Below, piece by piece: positions 12,390-24,037 of a DNA stretch of 64,000 nt (the first letter of the stretch is position 1; every line of letters begins with the position of its first letter). Below the pieces are notes generated by a model, which had not been told where the DNA came from, searched no databases, and saw nothing but the letters and a program-made list of their open reading frames with translations. The DNA is from Gonatopus flavifemur (Eukaryota; Arthropoda; Insecta; Hymenoptera; Dryinidae), in NCBI GenBank assembly GCA_018340375.1, contig JAFFJZ010000006.1:15394001-15458000 (forward strand), in the 5' to 3' direction. The position numbers were made by a program, and so were the translations under genes.

Positions 12390-12945
12390 TCAGCAACGAG
12401 TACCCGCGAATCTACGAATCTTCAATCCAATAGCTAAATGTGTTATTCCTCCCAAATATTCTAATTCTTATTTAAAAAAATCGCTCTATTTCAATTCTTC
12501 AAAGAGCAATATTCTGAAAATATTCAAGTATTTTTGTCTAATATTACGCAAAATATATCTTTTTATAAGTTTTCCATTGTGGTGGCTTTTTCTCCTAATC
12601 GTACTCAAAGTTTTAACAGTAAGAAGTATTGTAGTCCTCTTCATTTGTGAAAACATTAAGACCGCCTTCAAATACGAGTATCACTCAAAAATACCATCAA
12701 ATTATGTTTGTAACATTGGGGAAACATTGAAGGAAGGCGTATTTTACAAGAATTACAAATAGGTCAGCATCGGCAGTTGAAACGAAACAAACAGGTTTCG
12801 TTTCATCGTGATTTTCGATCATTTATAAATGTAATTTAGAAAAAAGAGAATTCTGTTACAATTTTCAATAAAATTTAAATAAATGAAAAATCAAAAGTCA
12901 AAGTATAAAACAAATCTTTAGTAAAAGGTGAAGAATCATCAGGAA

Positions 12946-12951
12946 TTTATT
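12946..12951 (-). terminator. Poly(A) signal of WRAP53, one base after the stop
   Basis: On the minus strand the stop TGA (12955-12953) is followed by one base and then AATAAA. No other canonical hexamer is seen on this strand down to about 12800, so the 3' UTR would be only a few tens of bases. Confidence 0.5.
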
Positions 12952-12952
12952 T

Positions 12953-14501
12953 TCACGTCCATTCAGACAACCACCATAAACGAACGCTATTATCTCTACG
13001 AGTCATTATCATACTATCAGATTCATTATCACATATCCTTTGTCCTGAACTAGTTGCTAAAATAGGCAAACTTCTGTGAACGTTCACTCCATTTACACAG
13101 TCTTGGGAAATTAGAATTCTATTTGTCGGTTGTAGATCTTCTTCATTACTTTCTAACTTTGAAGTTTCCCAATGAGTGATGTATCCGTCGGTACCACCTG
13201 TGTCATAATTTAATAATTTAGAAATGAAACTAGACAAACTCAATTTTGTTATAGAATATTTTCATTCTGTACCTGAAATGATCTCGTTTCCATTAGATAA
13301 TACATCAAATTGTATCCTTTGATTGGTATCCGATTCGCGTTTATGAAGAGCGTACAATACGATTCCAGGGTTACGAAGATCCCAGCATAAAAATTCGTTA
13401 TTACGTCTCACCGCTGTATACAATTTTGTTCCACAAGGACTGAATTCGATCTGCGTTACTCCACTCCCGGTTTTCAGAGTGCACAGAGGTCCGTCTTTAT
13501 ATAATCCTAATACAATTTCAAATCAAAATTAATACCAGAGTTCACTATTTTATAATAAAATCAATTATTACGTGAATATTTACCAACGCATTTAGAGTAG
13601 GTTCCCAAAGCGATTAATCCGGGCATAAGAGGATTCTCCTTGATACACGATACCAAACCACTGGCATTGGGAAAGTCTTTTTTCAATTGAATATCCTTTA
13701 TCTGACGTCCAGGACGTTCCGTATCGAATATTCTTATAACGTTTTTATATCCAGACCAAATTTGATTGCCTTGTTCGACAAATTGAACACTGATCGCAGG
13801 TTCAACCTCGTCAACGCTGGTGGAAAAGAAAGAACGTATAAATTCATACCCAAGGATGCGTATCTAATTTCTAAATGGCTCTAATGTTTTAAATAACTTC
13901 ACGCTAATAGCCCTGCATTTCAAATGAAGTGGATATAATAATTGCAACAATTTGCTCACTTGTTATAAGCTCGATAAGTGGCCCTGAGCTCTCCATTGAA
14001 AGCATCCCACAAATGTACAGGACTTTCTTGACTCGCGCTAAGATAACAACAGGTTTCCGGTAGCCATGAGTTCATAAAGGGATACCAACAAGTGTCATAT
14101 ACGAGCCCTCCTTCTTTGATCGTTAATACCGCTTTCCAATCGATCACTTTGAAATCCGGAGTTATTTTTCCCGAGTATAAATCTCTCGGAAGTTCGTATA
14201 TTCGTATTCTGAAATCTTCTGATGGAACCAACAAACACGTACCATCCGGAGACCATTTACATCCTTTGGTAAAGTTTTCATAATTATCAGAAGGTTCATA
14301 CTCTTCCGTCGCTTTACATAAGAGCCGGGGTATAGTCGTCCAGTCGCAAGATACATTTATAGTCTCGTTTTTCAGAATTATCTCATCTGAATTATTCTCC
14401 TTGTCAACATTTTGTTCCAAAATTTCTATGGATTCTTCTTTGGATGATGTGGTTTCATCCGATGGTTCTATTCCCTCTATATTTATTGGCGATTCCATCA
14501 A
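12953..14501 (-). CDS. WRAP53: WRAP53 / TCAB1 (WDR79), telomerase Cajal body protein 1 homologue
   Basis: Minus-strand exons 14501-13960, 13816-13584, 13506-13273 and 13197-12953 (stop TGA) join in phase to 417 residues; human is 548, mainly because of a longer N terminus. An acidic N-terminal tail of about 70 residues precedes a WD40 propeller. Landmarks: GCKWSPDGTCLL, CWYPFMNSWLPETCC, HLWDAFNGELRATYRAYN, IRIFDTERPGR, IEFSPCGTKLYTA, FLCWDLRNPG, QDCVNGVNVHRSLPILATSS and the C-terminal VRLWW. Family knowledge: WRAP53 binds the CAB box of scaRNAs and telomerase RNA and delivers them to Cajal bodies. The start at 14501 (Met-Met-Glu) is the first Met in the frame. Introns are 75, 77 and 143 bp. 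Confidence 0.93.
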
Positions 14502-14634
14502 TCAGCTTGAATTAATTTCTGGAAATGAAAATTGAAGGAAATATTTTATATAAAAGTAACGTTCGTGTAGCGAATCTCATGCTTTGCATTAGGAACCAAG
14601 TTAGAACTGGAGAGAATGAATATTCATTTATGTA

Positions 14635-14897
14635 CACTGTAAAAAATGCAACGAACTTTACAAATTTTGATTGTATTATTACAGAGGAAATTTTTGTAAC
14701 ATCACTACGCCGAGCATAGTGGAATTACAGTTTCAGGGCTGTGAAATTAAACAAGTTAGACAAAATTTGTATACATTATTTCCAAATTGTATTTATTCTA
14801 TGCTCAGCGTAGAAATTTTACATGGAGCTGTAAAAATGTGGTAAAATCACAATTTTGCTGTAAAAGTCCTACGTTGAATGCAGGGTTTTTTACAGTA
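14635..14897. mobile_element. CACTG-type foldback MITE (TA duplication)
   Basis: Begins CACTGTAAAAAATGCAACG and ends with the complement of CACTGTAAAAAACCCTGCA (last base A instead of G). TA flanks both sides. The arms also pair internally, e.g. TACGCCGAGCATAG against CTATGCTCAGCGTA. 263 bp, noncoding. Confidence 0.75.
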
Positions 14898-16199
14898 TAT
14901 TGAATGTTATTATAGAAAAGAAAGTACTCTAATCGGGATACATGATGTTGACATGAAAAACAAGTATACATAATTGAAGATGTGAAACTAGTACTTTGGT
15001 ATTTTTGCAAAGGAAACTTCAAATTGCGTAGAAACATTGTTTTTATTGTAGGACATGTGTAGTTTTTTTTATTTTTATTTTATTTATTGTTCGTCTCTAA
15101 CTTTAAAGATTGGTTGCCATTGATTTCATAAGAAATCTTTTTGACATAGCTTACACCTTCTCTCTCTCTTTTTTTTTATACATTTCAGGTTGACAAAAAG
15201 TTAAATCCAAATAGTACATGTATTTTTTCAAATATTCATGTAAGAAAATGAAAATTCAAAATACTTAACCTCAAAATGGCATGGAGATCATGTAAATATA
15301 AACATTTCTGGTGGTTGGCGGGCATTGAAATAGAATGAGAGGGAATGTATGCGCAAAGGATTTGCGTCGCTTTAAACTCCTCACCAAGTAGAAGTCCACG
15401 ATATTTCACGGTATCGATATTTTTTATAGAAACTTTATCGAGCTTATATTGAACTTCATAAATATCGATAAAAACTTTATAAATATTGTATATAAAATGT
15501 CGTGCAACTTTCCCACAAAGAAGAGCTCCTGCGATGGCAGTAAACATGAATATCATTACGGAGACTTTGAATTCAAAATGACCAGAGTAGAAAGCATTTT
15601 AAATCAGGCCCTGATATGGAACATAACGCAACCTTATATCACAACAACAGACCGATACAACAAACTATGGAAGGTTATAATAGATTACTGATCTGTCAAG
15701 ACTAGATCTGGTCAATTGGTATCTGATTGAGGCCTTAATCAGTCATGTCAAATTATGGTTTTATCAGGGCTAGATCTAGCCAGCCGAAGTGAGGTGTGCA
15801 CATACAATTTTTTTGCTCGGGGAACTTTTGATGAACACCCCAGATAACATGTAAGCTTGTCATAAGCTTGCCAGACTTGTCATTCGATTGTTTTTGACTT
15901 GTTATTAACAATCTTGTCAGTGTAAGGCTGCTACAACCCTACAAATTCTACAGATTCGAACGGATGCTAGTAAAAATGATGCTATCCAATTTTTCCACCA
16001 GGGCAATTGAATGTTTAGAAAGAATCCATATCGTGACTTTATACAAAATTATTCGGACATTCGACATGTATGTATTTTGAATTAATTTGCACTGTCATAA
16101 TGAGAACTATTGAAGAAATTTTTGAGAAGTGTTTGTACTCTGCCAGCAAAAGCTGCAGTGCAACTGTTGCCTCAGTGTTGCTCCACCAGTTTGTGTCTT
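14898..16199. other. Intergenic, no gene; solo element end near 15839
   Basis: No supported gene. CCCAGATAACATG at 15839 resembles the terminus of the elements at 16200 and 27974, but no partner end was found, so it may be a truncated copy. Confidence 0.45.
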
Positions 16200-16468
16200 C
16201 CCAGGTAACACACACGGAGAATTCTTTTTCAAAAGCAAGAATAGAACTCTTCAAGGATTCATATAGAGCTCTGGAGGAGTTCAATCTGTCGGACATTAAT
16301 AAGCTCTTTGAGAATATCAGAAGTATTGTTTGGGTACTCTCAAAGAACTTGTTAATGTCCGACAGATTGAACTCCTCCAAAGCTCTATATGAATTCATTA
16401 GTTCGAAAAGAGTTCTTGAAGAGTTCTATTCTTGCTCTTGAAAAAGAATTCTTCGTGTGTTATCTGGG
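16200..16468. mobile_element. CCC-terminated foldback element, CCCAGGTAACACAC class
   Basis: Left end CCCAGGTAACACACACGG and right end CGTGTGTTATCTGGG are inverted, flanked by TT on both sides. The arms run almost the whole length (269 bp), so both strands encode near-identical short frames. Those frames are a palindrome artefact, not genes. Confidence 0.8.
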
Positions 16469-16497
16469 TTGTTGTTGGAGGATTGTTTGATCTCATC

Positions 16498-17001
16498 CCC
16501 GACAGAACATGAAGCTTCAGCGAACGTTCAAATTAGATCTGTATAGATCGGGCAGAAGGTTCATGAAAGCTCATTTTTAGATTCACAAACGTTTGACAAA
16601 GGTTCTACGAACGTTGAAATGTCCGCCTCGAAATACTTCCAGGAAACGTATATGGAACGTTCATTGAAGGTTCATCGAAGGTTTAATAAAGCTTCACAAA
16701 AATATCTATACTTATATTAATTTTCAATAATTTATGTTCATTATTTGATTGATTATTCATGTGAATTATTGGAAATTAATCTAAGTATATAGATATTTTT
16801 GTGAAACTTTATCAAACCTTCGATGAACCTTCAACGAACGTTCCATCTACGTTTCCTGAAGGCATTTCGAGGCGGACATTTAAACGTTTGTAGAACCTTT
16901 GTTAAACGTTTTTGAATCTAAACATTAGCTTTCATGAACCTTCGACCCGATCTATGCAGATCTAATTTGAACGTTCGCTGAAGCTTCATGTTCTCTTCGG
17001 G
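16498..17001. mobile_element. CCC-terminated foldback element, CCCGA..AGAACATGAAGC class
   Basis: Arms of about 200 bp start CCCGACAGAACATGAAGC and end with the complement of CCCGAAGAGAACATGAAGC. The interior repeats AACGTTC, GGTTCATGAAAG and AGATCTG words. The flanking dinucleotides (TC and AC) do not match. The same family makes the outer shell at 32288-34072 and leaves a piece near 46855-46925. Confidence 0.75.
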
Positions 17002-17011
17002 ACGTGTCATA

Positions 17012-17247
17012 CCCTGGTTAAAAGAACCCATTGATTCTGACCAATTCTCATGAAATTACAATTAAACGTGGACAATGTTCTGACCAAATCTCACCGGTGA
17101 TTTTTCAATGAGATTTGGTCAGAACTTTCATGTGAACCTCGTTGAATCTGGCCAAATCTCACTGAATTGCGATTAAACTTGGACAATATTCTGACAAAAT
17201 CTCATTGAATTTCGTTTGTCAGATTCAATGGATTCTTTTAACCAGGG
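17012..17247. mobile_element. CCC-terminated foldback element, CCCTGGTTAAAAGAA class
   Basis: CCCTGGTTAAAAGAACCCAT at the left, the complement of CCCTGGTTAAAAGAATCCAT at the right, TA on both sides. The interior repeats a TTCTGACCAAATCTCA-like word several times. Only ten bases separate it from the previous element. Confidence 0.8.
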
Positions 17248-17309
17248 TAGCTCCATGTATCCAAACATCTTCACAGCATCATGACAACAACTTTCAAGTG
17301 CTGCATGTT

Positions 17310-18285
17310 CCCACCCTAGTGAAAATGGGAGCGTAAGAAGGGTATGAAGCGACGCGGAGGAGTAAATGAAAAAGTATCTAAGCGCGAAAGGAGCGGAAAT
17401 TGAAACATTTTACGCTTCATTTGTTTCAAAGTTCGCTTCCAGCGGGCGGAAATTTTCACCAGGGCAAACAGCACCAGAATATACTATGAACGTTCTTCGA
17501 ATATTCGAAATATGTTCTATGCAAATTCGAATGAGACCGTTTTATAGGCGCTATGCATATTCATCGAACGTAGAGGAAAGGGTCCGAAAATGGGCTACCA
17601 CTTTGATTTCATCTCATACTGGCCAGTCCTCACGCAAAAAATCCAAATAAGAATCACAGCAAGAACCTACAACTATTACCAGAGGTGTGTGTTTGTTCAA
17701 TATATTTTATTTTCAATGATTGAAGGGGTGATAGAATTTTTTCTACAAAACGTAAAACCTGTGATTTTTGAAAGTGGGATCCGAATATGGGCTGCCCGTA
17801 AAATTTTGTTGAAACTGTTGGCAGCTGGGGGTTTTTGGCGCAACTGTTATGATATCAATTCATTCTCCGGTTAATTTACGTTTCTATACTTCCCGAATAA
17901 GCTACATATCGTGTCAGATCCAACGGAACGGATGACTAGGAATAATATTGAAAACATCGCATACCTGAAAAAGTTTTGAGAGACACCGAAAAATATAAAT
18001 TCACTTGTAGAAAAAACACGTTGTACTGCAATCGCCAACTGCTGTGCACGCAATTGGTCGGTGATAAGGAACATGTTGAATCGGTCACCACCAAGCAACA
18101 GCGCCATACAAGCCTACAACTTCGATTGCCCATATTCGGACCCTTTCCTCTACGTTCTGGGTATATTTAAAACAGTCTCATTCGAACATTCTATGAACAT
18201 TCATTCTATGTTCTTCGTATCTCATCCGTACATTCTACGAACGTTCCTATTGTGTATATACTTTGAAATTCTTTTGCTGCTTGGG
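17310..18285. mobile_element. CCCAARYAGCA-class element, interrupted in its own left terminus
   Basis: The right end is the complement of CCCAAGCAGCAAAAGAA, followed by TT. The left end reads CCCA, then a 151-bp insertion (17314-17464) plus CA, then AACAGCACC, so the intact terminus was CCCAAACAGCACC preceded by TT. Subterminal arms with GAACGTTC and GGAAAGGGTCCGAA also pair (about 17486-17590 with 18125-18250). Confidence 0.7.
17314..17464. mobile_element. CCCTGGTG-class MITE inside another element's terminus (CA duplication)
   Basis: Starts CCCTAGTGAAAATGGGAGCG and ends TTTTCACCAGGG, with CA on both sides. It sits inside the terminal repeat of the 17310-18285 element. Interior words AAGCG and GAAGCG are typical of this class. 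Confidence 0.8.
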
Positions 18286-18287
18286 TT

Positions 18288-18531
18288 GCTGCGCATTTCG
18301 CGACGCAATCTCCTAGCAACTTCCCAACAACAGTTCCCTAACAGCACAACCACCGATTTCCATGTCGCATCTTCGTGGACTCTACATGGATGAATGGTGA
18401 ACGTGGATACAAGGTGGATGGACTGAGATTCTACGTAGAGGCAACGTAGAAATATCCGGTGCTATACGGGTTGCTCCGTTTTGTTGGGAAGTTGTCGCGG
18501 AATTTTCTGGCACTTTGCTGTCTGGGTTTGT
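18288..18531. repeat. Imperfect inverted repeat ending TTGCTGTCTGGG
   Basis: AGCAACTTCCCAACAACAG is opposed by a diverged complement (TTTTGTTGGGAAGTTGT), and the right boundary TTGCTGTCTGGG matches the CCCAGACAGCA terminus class. The left terminus is unclear because it abuts the previous element. Confidence 0.4.
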
Positions 18532-18584
18532 TCTTTCTAGATTCCTCCCTGGAAAACTCTAAATTTTTAGAATATTGAGCAGTA

Positions 18585-18828
18585 ATGCCAGATTCGAGTG
18601 ACTATCACTCTTTCTCGCTCGCTCGACTTAATCTGCATGGTGGGAGAAAGGGGAAGCGGTCAATGGGGTGGGTAAAAACGGTCTCGGTCTCGAATCTGGC
18701 ATCACTGACTGTGGAGGCTTTCGAAGTGGTTGATTCTGATCCTTGGATCACTTTTCCAGCTTTTTGGTCGGTTGAACAGTGATCGGATCAAGATCCAAGT
18801 ATCAGGATCAACTACTTCGGAAGCCTCA
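18585..18828. repeat. Two short hairpin repeats
   Basis: ATGCCAGATTCGAG (18585) pairs with CTCGAATCTGGCAT (ending 18702). Then GGAGGCTTTCGAAGT (18713) pairs with ACTACTTCGGAAGCCTC (to about 18828). The first has CAGTRATGCC ends resembling hAT termini, but no 8-bp duplication was found. Confidence 0.55.
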
Positions 18829-18838
18829 TGTGTTGCCA

Positions 18839-18979
18839 CTCTGGTGAAAATTTCCGCTCGTGGAAAGCGAATGTTGGAACACATGAAGCGTGAAAACTTT
18901 TCAATATCCGCTTCTTTCCCGCTCAGATGCTCCTTTTTTGACTCTTCCATGTGGATCCATATGCTGATTTTCACTGGGG
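18839..18979. mobile_element. CCCTGGTG-class MITE (diverged, CA duplication)
   Basis: CTCTGGTGAAAATTTCCGC at the left and TGATTTTCACTGGGG at the right, bounded by CA on both sides. 141 bp, interior with GTGAAAACTTTTC and CTTCTTTCCCGCTC words typical of the class. Confidence 0.65.
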
Positions 18980-21238
18980 CAGAAACAAAGGGACAACAGT
19001 GCCGAGACCGGAATACATTGTTGATTCTGATCAACAGAAGTATTTGATTGGATGTAGGCCGTTGGATGTCAAAATTTCTGGCATCACTGATCACTGATAT
19101 CAAGTAGAAATCTTACGAGGCCTAGAAAATGACTAAAGTGTTTTTTACATCGTATGTTGGGGATGAAATTATGCAATTATCGAATGACCATAAAATAACA
19201 AAGATCGCATTATCAAAGTTGCAAACATGATGAAGGTACGTTCAGACCGGTCCTAAATGTCAACTTTGATGATGGCATTATTACAAGAAAATATGATGAC
19301 GGGTTGATAAGTTGTGAATCTACCTGCGTGTAGGACATAAATATACATCTCTCGTATATTGACTGGTACACGAAGTAAAGATGCAAGGGATGTAATATGT
19401 CGTATACATATATCCATACATATACGTACACACAGGTATAACCGTCGGAGGGACATGGAAATAATATCCGTTAAGCCTATAAATGCTCGTCAAGCGCCGA
19501 TAACAGAATTACGACGCGGGAATGTTTACATCAGGGCCTTTCCAACAACCGCGTGGAGTGAAGCTAATTGTTTTAACCACCGTACTTAACTGCGCAGCTC
19601 AATAAGTCCCGGATTTATGTAGTTAGCCACGAGAGCTGTGGCATACACAATGAACCTGGCTATACTCAACAAAGCTGACTACGATAACGGTTGTTGATTT
19701 TCCGATTAAACCTTTCTTCATTATCCGATACAATTCTTTCCTTTTTTCCTACCGCATGAATTTAACCAGTAAAATCATGAATTTCTGTATCAACTCTCGG
19801 TAGCTTCCCGTATCGGAATTCTCAAAAGTTTGACGTTTTGTTTTTAATAAAATTTGATCCCTCCCTCCCCCCCTCGTCCTCGCCTGACAAGGAAAAACTG
19901 GAAATACGATAAAATTGATTTCGTCAGTTCTTTTTTTCTCCCTTTTTCCTTCATTTTATGGATACGATGGAACAAAGTTCTCTTGAAGGTAGGAGCAGAG
20001 AGAGCATTGAAATACGCAAGGGATACCACCACCGGCAACTGTGTGGGCAAAGAATAAAAGATCCAAGTTCACGCAACTTTTGATATCGGTCCTGTCTGAG
20101 AAAATTGTATTCTGTAGTCCGGTGTTACTCGTGACTTCTTATAGTCTCATAACTTTTCATGACTTTGATGATCTCCATATATAAGTCCATGTAATGTGGT
20201 TAGGTGGAAAAAGTTTCGGTAGATTTTGTGAATGGAATTCGTAAAAGGAAAGAAAGAAAAGGGAGAAACATGGAATGGAATGGAATAAAAACATACATTA
20301 GATAAATTTGTTTTCCTCAAATGGCTTGTAGAATGAGGATTTTGTTTTCTATCTTGAGTATTGATTTTCTTTTCTCATTTTTTTTATTTCGATTCATGTT
20401 CTTTTCTGAGGGCATCGCGAGGTAAAGATGCTGAGATTGAGAAAGTAGATCGCGAGGAAGGCTATTCTTTTGGAATACTATACTCATTCTTATTAGACCA
20501 GACGACAACGGCAACGTATAAGTGGATGAATGTGAATGTGGATGGTCGGATGGATGGATGGGGAGGTGTAGTGGCCAAGACTCGTGCCATGGATTTCGAA
20601 CTAGCTCCAACTTTTAATTAGGTGCACGCTCTCTCGGCGTGACTTGGACGTTCGAAAAAGGATATCGAATACCCTACATAGCTGCGGGAGAAGGATCGAT
20701 TTCTTGCAGGATTCTCTACCTCTTCCCGTGAGTCACGTTGGGTGTGTATATGGATGTATATTGAGTCAAACCGACCGGTGCTCGGGCCTTCGGGTGATGA
20801 ACTTTCACCTCGAGTTATGATTTCAATACAGTATTTGCCAAAATAGACTTTCATTTCCTAGGAATCGAAAAAAAACACACCAGAAGAATTTATGTACAAG
20901 CCGAATGATTGTAAGGCTGATAAAATAACGTCCACCAAGCGCGAGAAAAATGTAGGGTAAGTGTGCCAATATTGTATTACCACTTGAGAGCTAGAGTTGC
21001 TCTAAAAGATAACATATCTGGAAAACTTGCCTCCATTTCTTGCTCTCGGGAAAATTACAGAAAAATGAAGTGTTTTGGCCAGAAACAAATTCCTCTTGTC
21101 TTATACAATCTTATCTTCATGATGGGATTGGGAGAAAATAAAAAGTGTACTTTATATTAAATGAATGAATGATGGACAACGTTTCCCTAAATTGAACTTT
21201 GCGTGCTCAAATTGTACCATGTACACTTCCCGTGAAAA
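18980..21238. other. No gene seen
   Basis: AT-rich sequence with scattered pyrimidine tracts (for instance 19858-19950). Short open frames show no family resemblance. No terminal-repeat element was recognised. Confidence 0.5.
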
Positions 21239-21844
21239 AATCTTCCACGTCTGATGACGCCTGATCAGGCCTCAATTTTGTACCCACATGATCAGGATTA
21301 ATAACGCACAATTACTTCTAATCAAGGCTTGATTATGCTCCGTTATGCACGAAAAAATCATACAGAATTAATAAGGTTTCTGTAAGGATTGAAGCTATAA
21401 AAATTTTATAAAAAGGTGATATATTATCAATCATTTCTACTTATTGCGCTTATGCAGTTTTCAATTTTCAGGCATGATCACGCGTGATCAGACGTACGTG
21501 AATGCGTTTGTGGCCGATTTAACATGACGAAGAATGTGCATTCGTGATGAAAAAAATCAGCACAGACTGATCTTGTACGAATACTTCTCATCTGGTACGA
21601 TTTTGCATGGTTTGGAGAATGGTTTGTCAGGCATGATCGCTGGTAGTTAAGCTTGATCACGGGTTCCCACGTGGGTACAAAATTGAGGCCTTTCTAGTTA
21701 TGATTAAGCTAAAAAAATGAACGACCAAGCGTAGTCAGGTCCAACCACGTGCAGCCAGTGTCATGAATAATTTTGCCAAAAAACCTTCATGATCAGGCTT
21801 GGACCAACTTAATCAGACCTGAACCCTGAAGATTTTTTCACGGG
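21239..21844. mobile_element. CCC-terminated element, CCCGTGAAAAAATCTTC class (TT duplication)
   Basis: CCCGTGAAAAAATCTTC at the left is exactly mirrored by GAAGATTTTTTCACGGG at the right, with TT on both sides. The interior repeats the palindromic word TGATCAGGC/GCCTGATCA and variants such as GGCATGATCACG. 606 bp, noncoding. Confidence 0.85.
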
Positions 21845-22435
21845 TTAACACGCTTATGTCTCATTTATTACTCAGAATTACCACTTCAAGACTTTATCAG
21901 GGTATGTTATAAGGGTCAGTTTTGACCAAAAAGTTAGTTCTAAAAGACAACGATCAGTTCTAAAACGTAAAAACGGTTAATTCTGGAAGAGTTACCCAAT
22001 TTTCAGTGAATATTGCCCTGTTACAGAATGAGCCTTTCGCCTCATATCAAGGGGTATAGCGAGTTCAGTAATGATATCCATTCTGCAGAAATAAGACTCC
22101 ATGCCAAAAGTCAAATTAAGGAACTATCAAATAATTCGAGAAATCCTTGTTACACAAATCCACCCCTCTTTGTTTTTAGGAATCGAGTGTTCTGAAATTT
22201 CCTTAGAATATGCCCTGGACTCACAGTTTTACTTGCCGTATCAAGGAATATACATTCAACATTTTATCAACACAGGAAATCAACCAAAAATGAGCCGAAT
22301 TCACAGAATTTGCTGTAACTAATGTAAAACACACATCAGTCAATCGAAACTTAGAGACATGATTAGATTGGAGTTCAAGTTCAGCTCCCATTTGCATAAA
22401 AGATTGTGCACGTTTATTTTTTACTGATACGCTTA

Positions 22436-22819
22436 GGACTTTGCACGAGACTCTCGTCTTGAATTGAAAAATGATCTATATTCAACATTCTAAAAATTCA
22501 AGACACAAAACTTTTGAACGGAATCAAGCTTCTACCTCGGATGTAACAAAATCACATGGAATTCTGATTTTGTCGGAGAGGATAACGAAGATATTCTCTC
22601 AGTCTCGGAATTAGTCTCGGTATTGGTCTCGGTGCAGGTCTCGTTGCATACTTTGACACATGTCTCTGCTAATGTTGTTTGAATGATCAAGGTTCCACCC
22701 TATTCCGTTGATTCCATTTGTACTCTCAAATTATCTTGATCATCTTGATATTTCAAGAGATTGGAATAATTATTGGTAACTATTTCATCTTTCTTTGACG
22801 CGAGTCTCGTGCGAAGCCG
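22436..22819. mobile_element. 384-bp inverted-terminal-repeat element, copy 1
   Basis: Left end GGACTTTGCACGAGACTC, right end the complement of CGGCTTCGCACGAGACTC. TA precedes and follows. The body is about 95% like the copy at 39988-40372, which implies recent activity. The interior contains a repeated AGTCTCGGTATTGGTCTCGG segment. Confidence 0.85.
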
Positions 22820-24037
22820 TAGATACGCTAATGGTGCAATTTAAGTGATTCCGCACTGCCCCTACATTTTACATTTTTGAGAAAACATTTCGTGCTTGCT
22901 GCGCGTTACAGATTCGATCACCCTAGATGCACGCTTCAATAAAGCGCCAAATTACGCCTTCCAGTAGTTTGAAATATTTCCTTGTCCACTCAATCATGCT
23001 CATATTTTCTCCCAAGTGTGATACCAAGTTTTGGAAAAATGTTTGTATTTTAAATCACCAACCAATCTCAAGGTTGGTAAATTAACGCATCATCAGATTT
23101 TATTATAAAGAATGCGCTCTATACGCGCTACCGTTTAATATTCTAGTTGCAACCGCGGTATCTCAACACCAAACTTTCGAGAAAAGTTCACAATCTATAC
23201 ATCGTATCGTAATTACCATACACTTAACACCAAATCTTCCTCTCCCGAAATTCGTTATCAGTTCATCGCTTGTGCCATGTTCCAATTATAATAATTAACA
23301 AGGTTGCACAATAAAATAAAACTTGGATTACACCAAATTGTACAAGCGTCTCTACCAATTTAGGAGTCCTTGAGGGTTCCCAACTTTCCAAGACAAGCGC
23401 GTATGGGTAAATTCAAGTTAGTTCCCGGTGATATTTAATCACCACGAAATTAGGGTAAGCCATCCAACGGGGCCAGGGGTATGATTTTGCATAGGACGGT
23501 TTCTATGATGTGGTCTTTGATAGCGATGTGACTCCAAAAGATGGTGGTAGCAAAGTTCCTTGATAGATGGGGAATTCTTCTTCATAATTTAGTGGATTTT
23601 TCCTTTATTTGTCGAGGATGCAACTTTGAGAAAAATAAATGTTGTGGAAATTATCTTTTAAGGGGGTCAATACAATTTTACAAGCCAAATAAGCGCATGC
23701 GAAAAATGATTTTTTTGATTATGCAGTTTTTATTCACGGAGAACAAGGAATTCGCTGTGGCAGTGAAATCTACTTTTGCTGTTCCAGCAATCTTGTTAGC
23801 TGTGGCAGCAAAAAATGTTTGCTATCCCAGCAAAATTTGTTTGCCATTTTGTATATAATACTGAAGATTTGCTGCCGGAGCAAACATTTTTTGCTGCCAC
23901 AGCTGAAAAATTGCTGTCGTAGCTAACACGATTGCTCTTATAGCAAATTTTTAGCTAGGTCAGCAAAAAATTTTGCTATTCTATATATAATATCTCGATT
24001 TGCTGCGTCAGCAAATTTTTTCTCTCTATGTTTAAAT
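22820..24037. other. No gene; short alternating AGCAAA/TTTGCT repeats at 23750-24020
   Basis: No supported gene. From about 23750 the sequence is a cluster of GCTGTxxCAGCAA and AGCAAAAAATTTTGCT words in alternating orientation. Around 23540-23650 (ATGGTGGTAGCAAAGTTCCT) it shares sequence with the minus strand of 31690-31830, so both stretches belong to one dispersed repeat family. Confidence 0.5.

Noticed and set aside
16039..16441. Overlapping open frames on both strands with the same peptide (YRALEEFNLSDINK)
   Set aside because: Both arise because the element is a palindrome, so the same text is read from each strand.
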